Below, one piece after another: positions 18,472 through 31,439 of a DNA stretch of 64,000 nt. The DNA is from Coccinella septempunctata. Lineage: Eukaryota; Arthropoda; Insecta; Coleoptera; Coccinellidae. How positions within the stretch are numbered: the stretch's first letter is position 1; the number at the start of each line of letters is the position of its first letter. Where the stretch lies: contig NC_058190.1 in assembly GCF_907165205.1 (NCBI RefSeq), positions 13,214,001 to 13,278,000 on the forward strand. Direction: 5' to 3'. Below the pieces are notes generated by a model. It was given only the letters and a program-made list of their open reading frames with translations, made no database searches and was not told the origin of the DNA. The position numbers were made by a program, and so were the translations under genes.

Positions 18472-20111
18472 TGTAACGTGGTTTACTCGGAGGAAACTTT
18501 AATCTCGAGCGCCAGCTATTCTTTTCAATAGGAAGAATAGCAAACCTACCAGAGTAGCTGCTAGCCGGAGACAGCGCTCACTGTTATCTAGGGCGGTAGC
18601 GATAACGAAGAAGTCAAAATCAAATTGTGTAAAAGTTTATTCACACCTTCGGAAACTAATTAGATGTACAAGTGAGATATGTGTAGGTACGAACTATGAG
18701 CGATTCTATAAGCGAACATACATTCGGGAAATCTTATCCGGTCACGAGCACTTTATGAAATTTATACCGGGTGTAGGGAAAAATTAACGGTTCAATAAAA
18801 ATGCGCCAACCAGAACTGACGAATGCTAATCGGTATGTAGTTGTATTTCTCCGGAAATGAAACACAATAAGGGCGGATCTGTTCGAGACTTTTATTCGCT
18901 GCCCCAAGGGTTATAACACGCCATGACTGACAGCGAAGAAAATGTCTATTTTTAACGCAACTACGGGATTTCACTGACTACGTGCGGTATCTCTTATTCT
19001 CTGCCCCAAGGGTTATAGCACGCCATGACTGACAGAGAAGAAGAGATTTCGGATTTAACACTTATGACGCGGAACGCGGACAGGGGGGTTGACGGAACTT
19101 TCCCTTCAGTACCCCAAGGGCTAGGGCGGATCTGTTCGAGACTTTTATTCGCTGCACCAAGGGTTAACACGCCATGACTGACAGCGAAGAAAATGTCTAT
19201 TTTTAGCGCAACTACGGGATTTCACTGACTACGTGCGGTATCTCTTATTCTCTGCCCCAAGGGTTATAACACGCCATGACTGACAAAAAAGAAGAGATTT
19301 CGGATTTAACACTTATGACGCGGAACGCGGACAGGGGGGTTGACGGAACTTTCCCTTCAGTACCCCAAGGGTTAACACGCCATGACTGATAGCGAAGGGA
19401 AAAGTCAGACTCGCGAAACAGGGTAAAGAACGATAAAATACAACAGAAAACGATACAGTACAGCAGTGTCAAAGTTAAGGAAGTAACGGCGTAGGTCTAA
19501 CAAAGAAACTGAACGGTACAGACGGGGACCTACCTCCTTTGTTTCAAGCACTCGAAACTCAAAGGATTTAAAAGAAAAACTAAAAAAATTAACTCTAAGC
19601 ACTGATGCAAACACAAAATGATTATTCTGCAACGGCGAAAGAAATACCGAAAATTAACTGAATCTATAACAGAAGTCACCACGTTAGAAAGCGAAAAATC
19701 GAAAATACTGAAGCGAAGTGAAAGAACTGAAGTAAAATTCAAAAGTCGAAAAGTCAGCCGAAGAACTGAAGTAACAGTCGAAAAGTGACCGTCGCGGGGG
19801 GAAAATTTGCTTTTATAGGCATATCCCCTCTCACGGTGAAAATCTGAAAATTCCAGAATGCGACAAGAATGAAAAACGTCGTCAGCTCCGGTTTATCGCA
19901 TATCAACAGATGAAAAACGTCGAAATCTTCAGCGGCATGTAAGAAAAACAACGTGAAATACAGATAAGCGGTTTTTTACATTTACTCTGCCTATCGGAAT
20001 GAACGTACGGAATATTCGGGAATTAAAATATTTTCAAAGACGGAAATTTAAAACGAAAGAAATGCACTAAGATGAACTCCAATTTTCCTCAGAAAACTGG
20101 ACTTCATCACA
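18472..20111 (-). repeat. 5' LTR of copy A (1640 bp)
   Basis: Counterpart of 7815-9461 with the same TG...CA ends and followed by the ACGG target duplicate. It lacks 18 bp present in the 3' LTR near 18830. Confidence 0.9.
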
Positions 20112-20154
20112 ACGGGGTCAATGGTTTATACAATTGACCCGATTGTAACTTATG

Positions 20155-22630
20155 AGTTAGGGAGCCGACGATGCTAAAGCGGGATTGACTCGAGCGTCAT
20201 GGAGACCTAGTGGATTTTGAAGATTAGATGGTAGAAAGACAAAAAGGTTCTATGATGTATGCACTTTCAGCGGTGGGGAATGCATCTGCAGGTTCTCAAA
20301 GATGAAAAAAAAAATCGTCAGGTGTACAGAGTGGGCAAATTTCGATGATTTAGCACTACAGTTTTTAATCCAGAGGAGATAGACAAAATCTGATACCCCA
20401 TTCTCGTTCTCTTTTTCTGAGAAACTAACAAAAGTAGTAGTCATTTTTGGCCACATTCTTTCGTTTTCGAGTTATAAGCAAAAATTGGAAAAATGGCGAT
20501 ATCGAAATAAATTTATATCTCCGCTAATACTGACGATAGAGCTCTGAAATTGAAACATTATACAGGCACTTTTTTACGTAGAATCTAGTGGCGTGCTCGC
20601 CCTTTTAGCAGGATTTTTAATTACGAAGCTATGACCCAAAGTTATGTTTTTTTAAATGGGAACACTAGTTTTCTGTGCAATTTTTTGAAAGCTCAATTTT
20701 TACTGATTTCAAAAATATATAACATCATATGGTTTGTATCAATATAAATAATAGAAAATGGTCAAAAACCTTGTTTCTCAATATTTCTATGGTTTCAACT
20801 TTTGATGAGCATAGAAAAATATAGCATCGTATGATTACCACTGTCTCCTTCTATAAGTCCTTTCATTATAATGAAAATTTATGAAATATATCTTGATTCG
20901 AATTTTGTGAAAATTGGTAAAAAGCATAGAAACCATTACATTGCCGGCAGGAGACTGCTTTTGTTATAGGAAACTATATTTTTCTGTGCTCGTCAAAAGT
21001 TGAAACCATAGAAATATTGAGAAAAAGTGTTTTTGACCATTTTCCATTATTTATATTGATACAAACCATATGATGTTATATATTTTTGAAATCAGTAAGA
21101 ATTAAGCTTTCAAAAACTTGCACAGAAATCTACTGTCCTCATTCAAAAAAACATAACTTTGGGTCATAGCTTCGTAATTAAAAATCCTGCTAAAAAGGCG
21201 AGCACGCCAATGGATTCTACGTAAAAAAATGCCTGTATAATGTTTCAATTTCAGAGCTCTATCATCAGTATTAAAGGAGATATAAATTTATTTCGATATC
21301 GTCATTTTTCCAATTTTTGCTTTTAACTCGAAAACAAAAGAAAGTGGCCGTAAATCACTACTACTATTGCAAGATTCTCAGAAAAAGAGAACGAGAATGG
21401 GTTATCAGATTTTGTTTATCTCCTCTGGTTTGAAAGCTGTAGTGCTAAAACATCGAAATTTGCCCACCCAGTACATACTCGACCGTGTCAGATTGTGTAC
21501 ATACTCGACCGTGTCAGATTAAGATACTGTATATGCTCTACTCGTCTCTGATGATGAATTCATAGTAATCAGACAGTTTGCGTGATGGGCTGGCAGTACG
21601 CAAGGGTTGAAAATGGTGAAAAAAATGTTTTCAGGCGTGTCAGATTTTTAGAGGATATTTCAATTGGACTCAAAGGAAGCTATACTTTTCAAGAGACTGA
21701 CAATTTGGATGTGACGCAAGGTCACAGCGGTGCAAAAATTGCGATACTTGTACATACTCGAGCGTGTCAGATTTTCATAGAGAGATAGTTAATCTCGGTG
21801 TTGGAGACATGTTGGCCCATTAATCTGACACTAATCAGGAGGTTTTCTTAATCTGACAGTGTGAAGATGATAACGAGGCATTTTTTCAAATATTTTCCTT
21901 ACAGTACTTCTAATCCTTTTTATATTTATAATAAAGTTGTAGATAATAAAATTCTATAAAACTTTCCTCTGAAGCAATTTACCCGTTTTCGAGCTAGAGG
22001 GTGATTAGGGCGGGGAGCTTAGCCACACATGAGAAAGGGCAAGGTCAAAGTATAACCCCAGTCTAATGTACATTCATCGGCATATATATTTCAAAAAATT
22101 TTGGGAATAGAAAAAATTGCTTCGGTCAAAATTTGTAGAAAGTTTAATGTTCTTCAATTTTTATAATGAATGCGGAAACAATTTGAAGCTCAGAAGAGGA
22201 GATAATTCGATGAAACAGATTTTTGTGAACTTTATGGTCAATTTTTATTCTTTTGGCTTGCTAAAACTGTCAGATTATATAATATTTTTTCCGTTTTTCT
22301 TGAATCATTAGCTTCAAAATAAGTAAAAAAGCCACCGCGCTAGAGAATGTACACGTGATTTTTTTTGCAAGTTTGGCGCCATCCCACACATTTTCGTCAA
22401 CCTCAAATTGTCAAATTATAAGAACATATACTTGTCAACATGTAATTAACCACATATGTCTCAATCTGACACGTTCGAGTATGTACAATGATTTTTTTTT
22501 TAGTATTCTGACAGGCTGTCCTAGATGATTTCCCCTGTATACAGATCTTATTTTTGATAGAATTGTCTCTCCTTATATTAATCTGACACGCTCAAGTGAA
22601 TCCCGGATTTCTCTCTTGAGCTCCTCAACT
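20155..22630. mobile_element. Terminal-inverted-repeat element, copy 2 (inverse orientation, with nested insert)
   Basis: Begins AGTTAGGGAGCCGACG and ends GAGCTCCTCAACT. The interior is the reverse complement of 6174-7671 with divergence. It is interrupted by the 1143-bp foldback element at 20328-21470. No clear target duplication was seen. No coding content. Confidence 0.65.
20328..21470. mobile_element. 1143-bp foldback element nested in TIR copy 2
   Basis: Long inverted arms of about 500 bp: left GAGTGGGCAAATTTCGATG, right CATCGAAATTTGCCCACCC. Flanked by GTAC at 20324-20327 and 21471-21474. The interior has no ORF. The whole stretch can fold into one hairpin. Confidence 0.75.
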
Positions 22631-23620
22631 ATAATGCAAACATTTCATAACGCCAACAACTTCTTTCGTTGGTGGCTTAGTGTGCATTTGCAAATAAACC
22701 AGTTCCTTAACTGATAACTTTATACCTTGTATTACGTTAACGTCACCTGACCTTGACATCTTAACATTTAAAATAATAATAACAAAACGTAAAAAGGTTT
22801 AATTTATCTAACTCCTTGGAAAAATTTGATTTAATATGAATATCAAAACCACACTATACTGTACTGCAGATCGATACAAATCATAAAATTTCTTGAAAAT
22901 TTAAAATGCCAGTTGATAAAAAAGCTGTTTTCTTCTTCCTTCAAATATCTAATCGATATAGCCGATACTTAATGAAAATCGAGTAAAAAAAACTGCGACA
23001 CTACTTGTTTCGCCCTCACAGTAGGATCTTCGGGAGGGTAAGTATTTGCTATTATAAGGACAAATATGTATGTAAATATAGCATGAACTTCACTTTATAT
23101 AAAATGATAAACAAAATGTAACCAAAGTATTTATGTAATAAAATAAAATTTATCAACGATGTACATCAGAACATCATATAGTACTAGAAACCACTCAAAT
23201 ATTTATATCCTGTTGACAGGAAACTATAAATTTTTATAATATAAGAATTGAATATGTACAACCAATTTCCAATATTCTTGAGATCTGTTATTGATTTTAA
23301 TCCATTCAATAGACTGATAAAAAATGCTTCACTACTACTAGGTACTACACATCTCTTATGATCTCGTTATATTGGTCATGTATATTTATGTTAGGATATG
23401 ATCACCTCAAAATTCATTGTATTCGAATAAATGACTCTAAAGTGATATGAAAATAATAAATGGTTATCAACGAAAGCTGAAAAGAGTTAATGAAAAAGAG
23501 GTTTTGTCCCATAAAGAAACTATTAAATGTGGAAATATAATATCCAGTTCGCTACCTTCATTGAGTGAATTATATGCAGATATGCTAGAAACAATCGAGT
23601 AGATTTGAAGAATAACTTAC
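22631..23620. other. Intronic sequence, nothing recognised
   Basis: AT-rich, no ORF, repeat boundary or motif I can support on either strand. It lies inside the 17.6-kb acyltransferase intron. Confidence 0.5.
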
Positions 23621-23810
23621 GTCCAAGCTTCCTTGTCATTCCAAATATTCCAATTGCAATCGCCAGACTGAAGATATTTCGACCAAATGACCAATAGATA
23701 GCCGACGACAACTTCGAATAAACATAAGAGTTTTGGTACATTGGGTAAGATATTCCTATTATCGTAAGTCCTAGACCGAAAGTTGAAATGTACCATAAGA
23801 CTCTGAAGAT
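23621..23810 (-). CDS. Acyltransferase-3 (NRF-6-like) gene, internal exon
   Basis: 190-bp exon; acceptor TTGCTTTTTCAG before 23810, donor GTAAGT after 23621. It encodes two hydrophobic membrane segments around ISYPMYQNSYVYS, a position where family members typically read YPMYQ. It ends with one base (C) of the next codon, and its start is in phase 0 with the exon at 29830-29974. No stop or frameshift. Confidence 0.85.
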
Positions 23811-24859
23811 CTGAAAAAGCAATATAAGATATGTGTAATTTATGATAATTTTAGTAGGGAGTTATTGAAACTTGAAAATACCGCATGCGGTGCGTTATAT
23901 TATGCGCTAAACATTACACTTTTAGTCTTTACGTTATTTCCAATTGGACGGATAGTATTGACATCTACGCATGTGCATTCGTCAGTTTGTAACGTTAGCA
24001 TCAACTTTACGCTCTACGTAAGTTAGCGTTCTCGCACGTATACCTTGAACAATATGTTAACCGAACGTTAATTTGAACATTTTATAAAAACTCTTTATAC
24101 AATGATTTGATTTTTGACTGTTAACTTCTTGATAATCCCAAAAGGGCATTTTTCACATGCCTCTATTTCTTTCGTGTATTTTCACATAATGAATGAAAAT
24201 TAACCCTCTAATGCCCAAGTTTTTTTTTTTCTTTTTCAAAATTATTTCCGTATAGTTTCAAATTAGCTTATGTATAATCTACATCTTTTTTTCGCAAATA
24301 GTTAACTGACTTACATTAACACCTGTACTCACAAAATGAACCTATACTGAAGGCGGACATGGGCAGTTGAACTAAACTGCTCACAGGGAATAATTTTGTA
24401 TCCACTTATATGCAACCAGTCTCAAGGCGGACTTGGGTATTAGAGGGTTAAACGCACTACACCTATAGGAAATCAGAAGTGACACTGAAGTCATGAATAG
24501 GGACTTTTTCCATTTCATTGATAATAAAAAAATTTCAAGTCGTAAATTATCTTCATTACATATATAAATCATCAGAACATAAATTTTACAAATATAACTC
24601 CAGATGTCGAGGCTCAATATTAGAGTACATGCTCGGTTTTCAACACAATGTAACGTTTTCTTCACTTAATTATTATTATTAGCTTGTCACCGCTCTCATT
24701 CGGCCGGTCTTGGGTTTTCTATAGCAACGCGCCGCTTCCCCTACCACAGTAACGAGAAATCTGAAAAATTGCATCGATGCAAGCTGACTGCTCTTCGCTC
24801 CGCTTCGCCCAACTTCGCATTCGGTGGCCGTTCAGCCTATGACTATTTATTTACACTTA
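23811..24859. other. Intronic sequence, nothing recognised
   Basis: No supported gene. A short TAATTATTATTATT run near 24666 and a pair of related CAAGGCGGACTTGGG/AAGGCGGACATGGG motifs (24350-24440) are the only visible structure. Confidence 0.5.
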
Positions 24860-25145
24860 AGCTGCATTCACAATCAATTCGCGGGCCGAAGTGCACTTCG
24901 GCACGAAATTTACCATTCGCAATAATCTTGGTACCAAATACTCAAATGAATCAAAAATGTAACTGATCAAAGCATAAGCATCAGCATAATCTATAGCCGG
25001 CACGAAATTCCTTGCCGAAGTGATAGTTTGCAACTTGCAAGAAATTTTGTCTTGAATTTCATTGTGAATGGTAACGGAGAACGCCATCTGCTAAGCTTCC
25101 GTGCCGATGTGCACTTCGGCCCGTGAATTGATTGTGAATGTAGCT
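24860..25145. mobile_element. ~290-bp MITE with 45-bp inverted ends
   Basis: Left end AGCTGCATTCACAATCAAT, right end ATTGATTGTGAATGTAGCT, each continuing through a GGGCCGAAGTGCACTTCGG-like inner palindrome. No coding capacity. The target duplication is unclear. Confidence 0.7.
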
Positions 25146-25447
25146 TTGTACCTTTGAGTATTCAACCCCCTAGGCCCTAGACCTAGGGTCAGCAACAGGC
25201 GGACCGCGAAAGGATGAAACTTGGACCGTCAAATATTGTTGAGTTTTATATTTTCATTTTGAAATTTTGTCCCTACTCGCCTTACTATCATACGTTTGAA
25301 ACCAACATTTGATTCAAAACCTATTACTTCTGGTTCTGATTGTACTTTGATTCATTCGAAATTCGTGTGATGTGCGTTCGAATCGACCCGGTAAACGCTT
25401 CGGGCTCCGGTCAACAAGGCATCGCCATAGCTTTGTCGCACCCCTAA

Positions 25448-26002
25448 TGCCGGCCACAGACATCGGAATTTTTTATCGGCCCATACTGCCGCAGTTCGAA
25501 CCGTCGGTCCAAAATCACCAAAAACCGATGTGCTTGGTGAAAAACCGTCGGGTCGATCCTTCGGTCTAAAAATCTGTCGGCGCTTGATTTTTGTTCCGTC
25601 GGTCCATCGGTTGTCGGTCCGAACCGACAGTGTGTGGGGATTTCGTTTAGAACCGACGGTTATCTTTCATTAGCGTAGTACAAGTCGAGTCTTGTGCATA
25701 GCCGGCATTGAGCAAATAAACCGCGGCCGCCACTGCTAAAAGATGTTTCCGGCTCCAAGCCGGCTATTCATAGGACTAGACTTGTACTACGCTAATGAAA
25801 GATAACCGTCGGTTCTAAACGAAATCCCCACACACTGTCGGTTCGGACCGACGGAATAAAAATCAAGCGCCGACAGATTTTTAGACCGAAGGATCGACCC
25901 GACGGTTTTTCACCACACACATCGGTTTTTGGTGATTTTGGACCGACGGTTCGAAATGCGGCAGTACGGGCCGATGAAAAATTCCGATGTCTGTGGCCGG
26001 CA
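25448..26002. mobile_element. 555-bp Harbinger-type foldback MITE
   Basis: Ends TGCCGGCCACAGACATCGG / CCGATGTCTGTGGCCGGCA with arms of over 230 bp. Flanked by the 3-bp direct repeat TAA (25445-25447 and 26003-26005), the TWA target type of PIF/Harbinger. The small ORFs on both strands are mirror translations of the arms, not genes. Confidence 0.75.
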
Positions 26003-26184
26003 TAACTGCGTTGAATATCGGAGTTCGTCGAATTTGGTAGTGCGCAGGTGCGGAAGAAATGGAGTGGATTGGCGGTTCTTCGTAAGTCACCAAGCGTAGT
26101 GGTAGTTCCGTTTGTAGATTGTAGTAGAACTGTTATCCATTTCTTTTAGAAGAGATCAAGGAGAAACGTTTCATACGTCATAAT

Positions 26185-28815
26185 ATGTATTCTAAAAAAC
26201 GTAAGGTGGACAGCGAAAATAGAAGGTTTTTGACTGAGTGGACTGAACAATACTGCTTCACGCTGCCTGATAGGCCTCAGGCAGTCCCAGTTTGCCTGAT
26301 ATGTAATAAGACCGTCGCAATTATTAAAAGTGCTAATTTAAAGCGAAACTACGAAACAACCCATCAACAATTTGAAAAAAATTTTCCTCTTGGCAGTGAG
26401 ACTCGAAAAAAAACTCAAGGCTCACCTAAGTGAAAAAAAGAAAAAAGCACAAACATACTAGCTCGTTGTATAAGCGAGCAAGAAAAGGCCACAGAAGCAG
26501 CGTTGCGTGTTTGCTGGACACTTAACAAATACCAGAAACCATTTTCAGATTCTGAAATAGTAAAAGAATGCATGTTGGAAGTGGTCCAGGCCTTATTTGA
26601 AGAGAAAAAAGATGTTGCCGCTGCAATTCAAAGTATTCCACTGTCGACCAGAAGTAATAACATCATCTATTTTTCCACCACGAGATCTAATGCAAACTTC
26701 CCGGAAAGCCTCAACTTTAATAATACAGAAAGTCAGCTCAAGTACAAGGTTTTTGGGGGTGACAATCGATAAGCACCTCAACTGGAGAGTGCATTGCGAC
26801 TAACTTATTTCTAAGTTGAATTCTGTGTGATACACATTGAGAGCAATTAAGACTCAGGTCGGCATCAATGTGCTCAAGACACTATACAATTACGCCAACT
26901 TCCAATCTCGAATGTCCTACGGCATAGTTTTTTGGGGAAGCAGCTCATACTCCGATCAGGTGTTTATCACACAGAAACTATCAATTAGGACAATGTTCAA
27001 TCTGAGACACCGAGAGTCATGCAGAGGAACCTTTAGGAGAAACAATATTCTTACAATGCCAGGATTGTTCATTTACAGGAGTCTACTTTTTTCCGAAAAT
27101 ACAGTCACTATTTCCAGAGATACAAGAATCAAAATAATACAAGAAGAATGAATGAGTACTTTTTCCCATCTCATAAATTAACCTTAACAGAACATAGCAC
27201 GCTCTACACCTGCATCACATTGTATAACTTTTTACCAAGAAGCATCAAGGGAATAACCGAATTTGAATAATTTCGTAAGAAAATAATATAAATTAATTGT
27301 TGAACTCGAACCGTACTCAATTTTAGAGTTTAAAGACTCCTGACAGAGAACACATTAGAGCAACTTCTGTACATGAATATCTAGACTTGTTTTCATTTTG
27401 TTATCATGTAATTGATAATAATTCTGAACATAAATATCTTTGTTTGTTTGTAATACAAGGAGAACTGAAATTTTAGCTAATGATATAAAAAAAACTTTGC
27501 TCGAACTTCTTCAAAGAGCACCTTGCTATGCTGTGGCACTTGACGAATCATGTGATATTGTTGATGATGAACAAATGCCTATTTTCGTCAGATTTTTTGA
27601 CCTTGAAAATAAAGTGTTCAGGGAAGAATTGCTAGCAATATTGCCTTCGAAAGGTAACACTCGAGGAGAAGATTTATTCAAGACATTTGATGAATTCATC
27701 ACAACTTGAGTTATGATAAAATGGTATCGATTTCAACCGACGGTACCCAAGCGATGATTGGCAAAGAAAAAGGATTAGTTAAGGGAATCCGAGATAAGAA
27801 TGCAGGTATTATATCTTATCAGTGCATAATTCACCAAACAGCCCTTTGTGGAAAACTTTGTGCTTCACTGAAAGAAGTGATGGACAACTTGATCAAATTG
27901 ATTAATTTTATGCGATCTCGTTCTGCTCTTCAGCACTGACAGTTCAAGGAGTTTCTTTCTGAATGTGAGTCGACGTATTCTGACTTACTGCAACACAACA
28001 ATGTTCGTTGGCTGAGTAAAGGTCAAGTTATTGAAAGGTTTTGGCTGCTGAAAGAACAAGTGATCTCCTTTTTACAAGCGTTAAATACACAGGAAGCAAG
28101 AAAGCCCCTGAACTTTATAACAAACGAGCGCAATATGCTAGCTGTTGGTTTTCTGAAAGACATTCTGAAATATTTGAATGCGCTCAACACAGAGTAACAA
28201 GGAAATGGGAAATTAATATGTGATCTCATATAAAGTGTTTCTGCTTTTTGTCGAAAGCTGGATATCTTCAAAGAAGATATTGCGCGACGAGAAATCATTC
28301 ATTTCCCAACAGTTCTTGAATACAAAAACAGGAACTCTGATGAGGACATTGCGGAGGTTTTTGTCTGATCGCAAAAATGAATTTGCAACGAGATTCCAGG
28401 ATTTTGCAGAGATAAGGAAACTGTCGTCAACTCCTCAAATCACCTTATGGTATTGCTGCAGCGGCAGAATGGACTGAAGTGGCTGCAAAGTTATTCAATA
28501 TTTCAAGGCCTTCACTCCAATTGGAGATGATTGACCTGCAAGAGGATATTTCCTTGAAAATGTATAAAACAGCATCCACAGAAGAATTTTGGGGCAAACA
28601 TGTTCCAGAAATTTATGAAAATTGCAAAAAACTAGCTAGCTGGCAACTATGTTTGGCTCGACATATGTATGCGAATCATCTTTCACCAAAATGAATTTTA
28701 TAAAGAACAAAAATCGTTCAAGATTAACTGACGCCCATCTTGAAGACACCCTTCGCATTTGCTGTACCTCGCTCGAACCAAACTATAAGAAATTGGCACA
28801 AGACCGCCGATGTAA
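26185..28815 (+). pseudogene. GTF2IRD2-like hAT transposase relic
   Basis: Starts with a zinc-finger-like N-terminus (MYSKKRKVDSENRRFLTEW, VPVCLICNKTVA). After a LINE insertion it resumes with RRTEILANDIKKTLLE, VALDESCDI, STDGTQAMIGKEKG, CIIHQTALCGK and VRWLSKGQVI, blocks typical of hAT-derived proteins of the GTF2IRD2/ZBED class. The end (LRICCTSLEPNYKKL) matches the family C-terminus. There are several stops and frameshifts (27708, 27937, 28195, 28475 and others), so it is dead. No terminal repeats were delimited. Confidence 0.75.
26646..27458 (+). mobile_element. LINE 3' fragment inside the hAT relic
   Basis: Encodes the C-terminal region after an RT domain: FLGVTIDKHLNWRVHCD, then LKTLYNYANFQSRMSYGIVFWG, which is typical of Jockey/R1-like LINEs. 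Broken by stops. It splits the transposase frame between IQSIPLS and RRTEILAND. Boundaries are approximate. Confidence 0.65.
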
Positions 28816-29250
28816 TTTTTCACATTAGTTCTACATTATTCTATTTTATATAATTACTTGAAAGTGGCAGAATGAAAATAAAAAAAAGGTATAAGTTTTT
28901 TTCTATACCTGGGACCTCCATAAAATTTCATTATTGCATCAGGACCCCACTTGAAATTACTTGCCGACTCCTGCCCTATATGATGCTGAGTCAGTCGAGA
29001 AATTTTGGGGAATTTTCTTATAGAAGAAATATATTTTCTTCAACCCAAGTGCTTGAAGAGTGGTCAGAATTTTTGGGACCGACAGGGCTGGACTGAAACA
29101 TTTTTGTGCCTGGTCTTACAAAGCTTGAACGTGGAATAAACACTTCTTTATTGAAAATTGATAACGATATGATTCGGTTGTGAGCAATTATGACCCATTT
29201 TCGTCATATTAGTTCTTCGATATATTCGGCAAGGAAAAAGTTGACTAGGA
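28816..29250. other. Intronic sequence, nothing recognised
   Basis: AT-rich, no supported ORF or repeat. Confidence 0.4.
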
Positions 29251-29800
29251 ATCGCATGACTGAAGAATCATTCAAGAAAAGTTCAAGGTTTTTTGATACC
29301 CGGTCAAAATTTGGAAATCGTCCGTAACTAAGCTTTTGCGACTTATAGGTCTGTAGTTATTGATATCATTTGGATCATTTTTTTTGTGAACAGGTTTTAT
29401 CACAGCTATTTTGAGCATATCCGGAAATACTCCTTACTGAAAACTGTTATTCAGGATATGACGTAATGGTTGAGAAATCCAAGATACACTTACATTACTC
29501 TAGTTGGTATACCATCATAACCGACGCTTGTTTTGTTCGCCAATATATTGACTACATGTTCAATTTCTATATCAGTTACGTCGAACATAAAAAAAGAAAG
29601 TTGTGAATAAGAGCATTCAATGTCTCTGACACATTACAGTGTTGATGTTGGTTTGCCGAGTTCCGAAATAGAAAGCCGAAATCTTCTACTAGTTGCTGGG
29701 GCGTGTTAGTATTGCCAAATTTAGGTTTTCCTTGTAATCTGAAGATACTTATTTCCACAGTTTGTAGTTCGAATTGACCATTTATCCCAAACAGAATAAA
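29251..29800 (-). pseudogene. Decayed LINE reverse-transcriptase fragment
   Basis: Near 29490-29585 the minus strand reads VTDIEIEHVVNILANKTSV followed by GYDGIPTRV, the conserved pre-RT block of Jockey/CR1-type LINEs. Downstream it is broken by stops before the RT core. Limits are approximate. It abuts the donor side of the exon at 29830. Confidence 0.6.
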
Positions 29801-29829
29801 ATTCAAACAAAAATATTAAAGAAACTTAC

Positions 29830-29974
29830 CCTAGTTGTGGGAATATTTTCAAATCGGTTAGAATAATATAAGTATCCGAAAATGATTCCTATTATGTAAG
29901 CTCCTATATTTGAATATCCAGAACTGAATAGAAGGTGCCAATTTTCATCCTGGAGGTAGGACCTGTAGATTGTT
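29830..29974 (-). CDS. Acyltransferase-3 (NRF-6-like) gene, internal exon
   Basis: 145-bp exon; acceptor CCTATTTCCTGCAG before 29974, donor GTAAGT after 29830. It encodes SNIGAYIIGIIFGYLYY, the family's conserved 'xPYxxGxxxGY' membrane helix, preceded by a polar loop. It begins with the third base of a Glu codon supplied by the exon at 31055 and ends in phase 0. Confidence 0.85.
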
Positions 29975-31054
29975 CTGCAGGAAATAGGATGATGTAAGTA
30001 AGTGAAAAGTATTTGTGATACAGAAAAAATCATCAGTTTCATAATGACAATAATTTTATTACGGAGTAATATTTTTTCAATCAAACATTCAACGATCAAA
30101 GTTGGTGATTTTGAAATCGAATGATTCGAAAACTGGTGCCTTGTATTTGAGTAGACTCAACAATTTGGCCTCTCTCCACGAATGCTAGAAAATCAGAACA
30201 GTAAGTATTGACACTCGAAGTATATACAAGGTGTCTAAAAACATAGGTCTTCCTTTGACAGGAGGATAAACCTGTCACCAAACCAAAAATCACCCATGTA
30301 AAATTTTCAATATGCCTAATTACTGAATTTCAAGTACGATAGATACTGGAAGGCTATGCCAGAAGCAGCTGTCAGATAATGAAAAGTTTGTTTACAATTG
30401 TTCAGAACACGTGAGGTTATTTAAAGAAATTGGTATATCATGGTACGTAAGGTTGAAACAGTGTAGGAAAATTGAGGCACTGTAATAATAGTACTTGTGA
30501 CACTGTTCATTGCTTAAGAGGAGTTTATATCACGGGACTAGCCATCCGTATAACACGTAAAGGGGAAAAGACTACCAGAATGTGGGGTGTTGCCAGAAAA
30601 CTTGAACGATAAGTAAAAGTTAAGAATATTACAATAGTTTCCACTTTCGCCGAAAAGATAGCAGCACTTAACGAACATCTTTTTTCAATTTCACCAGGAT
30701 AAGAATTGTGGCCATTGGCGAGACTTCTCGATAATTTTTTTCATGTGGAAATTCATAGAAGAGATAATTTCACCTCGGAAAGTTAATAACATGAATGAAT
30801 TTTATTCTTCAATGAAAAAAAAAATTATTTTTCTCCGTTTGACGAATGAAAAATTTTCTGACTTTCCAAGATGACGATCTGATTGAATCGAATTATAATG
30901 AAAACCCTATATAAATAAGTGGTTTCTGACGTAAGATATTCATTTTCTCAGTGAAAAAAATCATAAATGATGTCCTTTCATCATATAGCCTATTGAAGTT
31001 TGAAATTCGTGTTTAAATATGTAGGTTTCTTAAAATAGTGTGGAATTTACTTAC
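29975..31054. other. Intron of 1.1 kb, nothing recognised
   Basis: The shortest intron of the gene. No transposon boundary is visible; a TATACAAGGTGTCTAAAAACA-like piece near 30226 may be a transposon end relic. Confidence 0.5.
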
Positions 31055-31248
31055 TCTGGATAGGCTCTGATGAGAATATCAGACGAGTTCCAATATGCAA
31101 GTATGCCAGGTAAGGCTATCCCTATGATTAAACAGACAGATAGGATCAGTTTGATATTGTTTCTCCTTTTTTTCAGCAAGGCCATTATAAATAGTCCTAA
31201 TATGAATAACTGTGTATCAGCGGCAAGGTACCATGTTTGTTGCATGCA
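31055..31248 (-). CDS. Acyltransferase-3 (NRF-6-like) gene, internal exon
   Basis: 194-bp exon; acceptor CTTGAATTTCAG before 31248, donor GTAAGT after 31055. It starts with CMQQTWYLAADTQLFILGL, the hallmark (WYLAxDxQLF) of NRF-6-type acyltransferases, then two more hydrophobic helices. Phase 0 at the start and two bases (GA) left at the end, matching its neighbours. Confidence 0.9.
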
Positions 31249-31439
31249 CTGAAATTCAAGTTTCAACTATAAACGGACCTTAGATACTAGATTACTAGAT
31301 AGATAGATACTAGGAAGTGTAAAAGTTAGTTATCAAACTGTACTTGAATAATTTCCGAAAAAAAAATTCTAAAATAATACTTAATATTTAGAATTACCTA
31401 TCACACTGTAGATTTCTTTATTATGGAGGAATATTTATA

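Larger units (their letters stand above)
7815..20111 (-). mobile_element. Ty3/Gypsy-type LTR retrotransposon copy A, kinase-bearing, lacking RT
   Basis: LTRs of 1647 and 1640 bp start TGTAACG and end ATCACA on the + strand. The 4-bp direct repeat ACGG sits at 7811-7814 and 20112-20115, so this is a normal integrase insertion. In transcription order (minus strand) it holds: 5' LTR, inserted flank copy (18471-17380), leader with a splice donor, gag, PR-IN pol without RT/RNase H, protein kinase, second zinc-knuckle ORF, AATAAA, region with an antisense spliced ORF, polypurine tract GAAGAGGG, 3' LTR. It sits in the intron between the acyltransferase exons at 23621-23810 and 5924-6066. Confidence 0.9.

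Noticed and set aside
17380..20111. A 2.7-kb LTR for copy A
   Set aside because: Not adopted as the main reading because ACGG flanks the 1.65-kb LTR form and copy B has a 1672-bp LTR; kept as the alternative in a finding.
25372..26093. Mirror-image ORFs on both strands with the same peptide
   Set aside because: Both are translations of the arms of one Harbinger-type foldback element.
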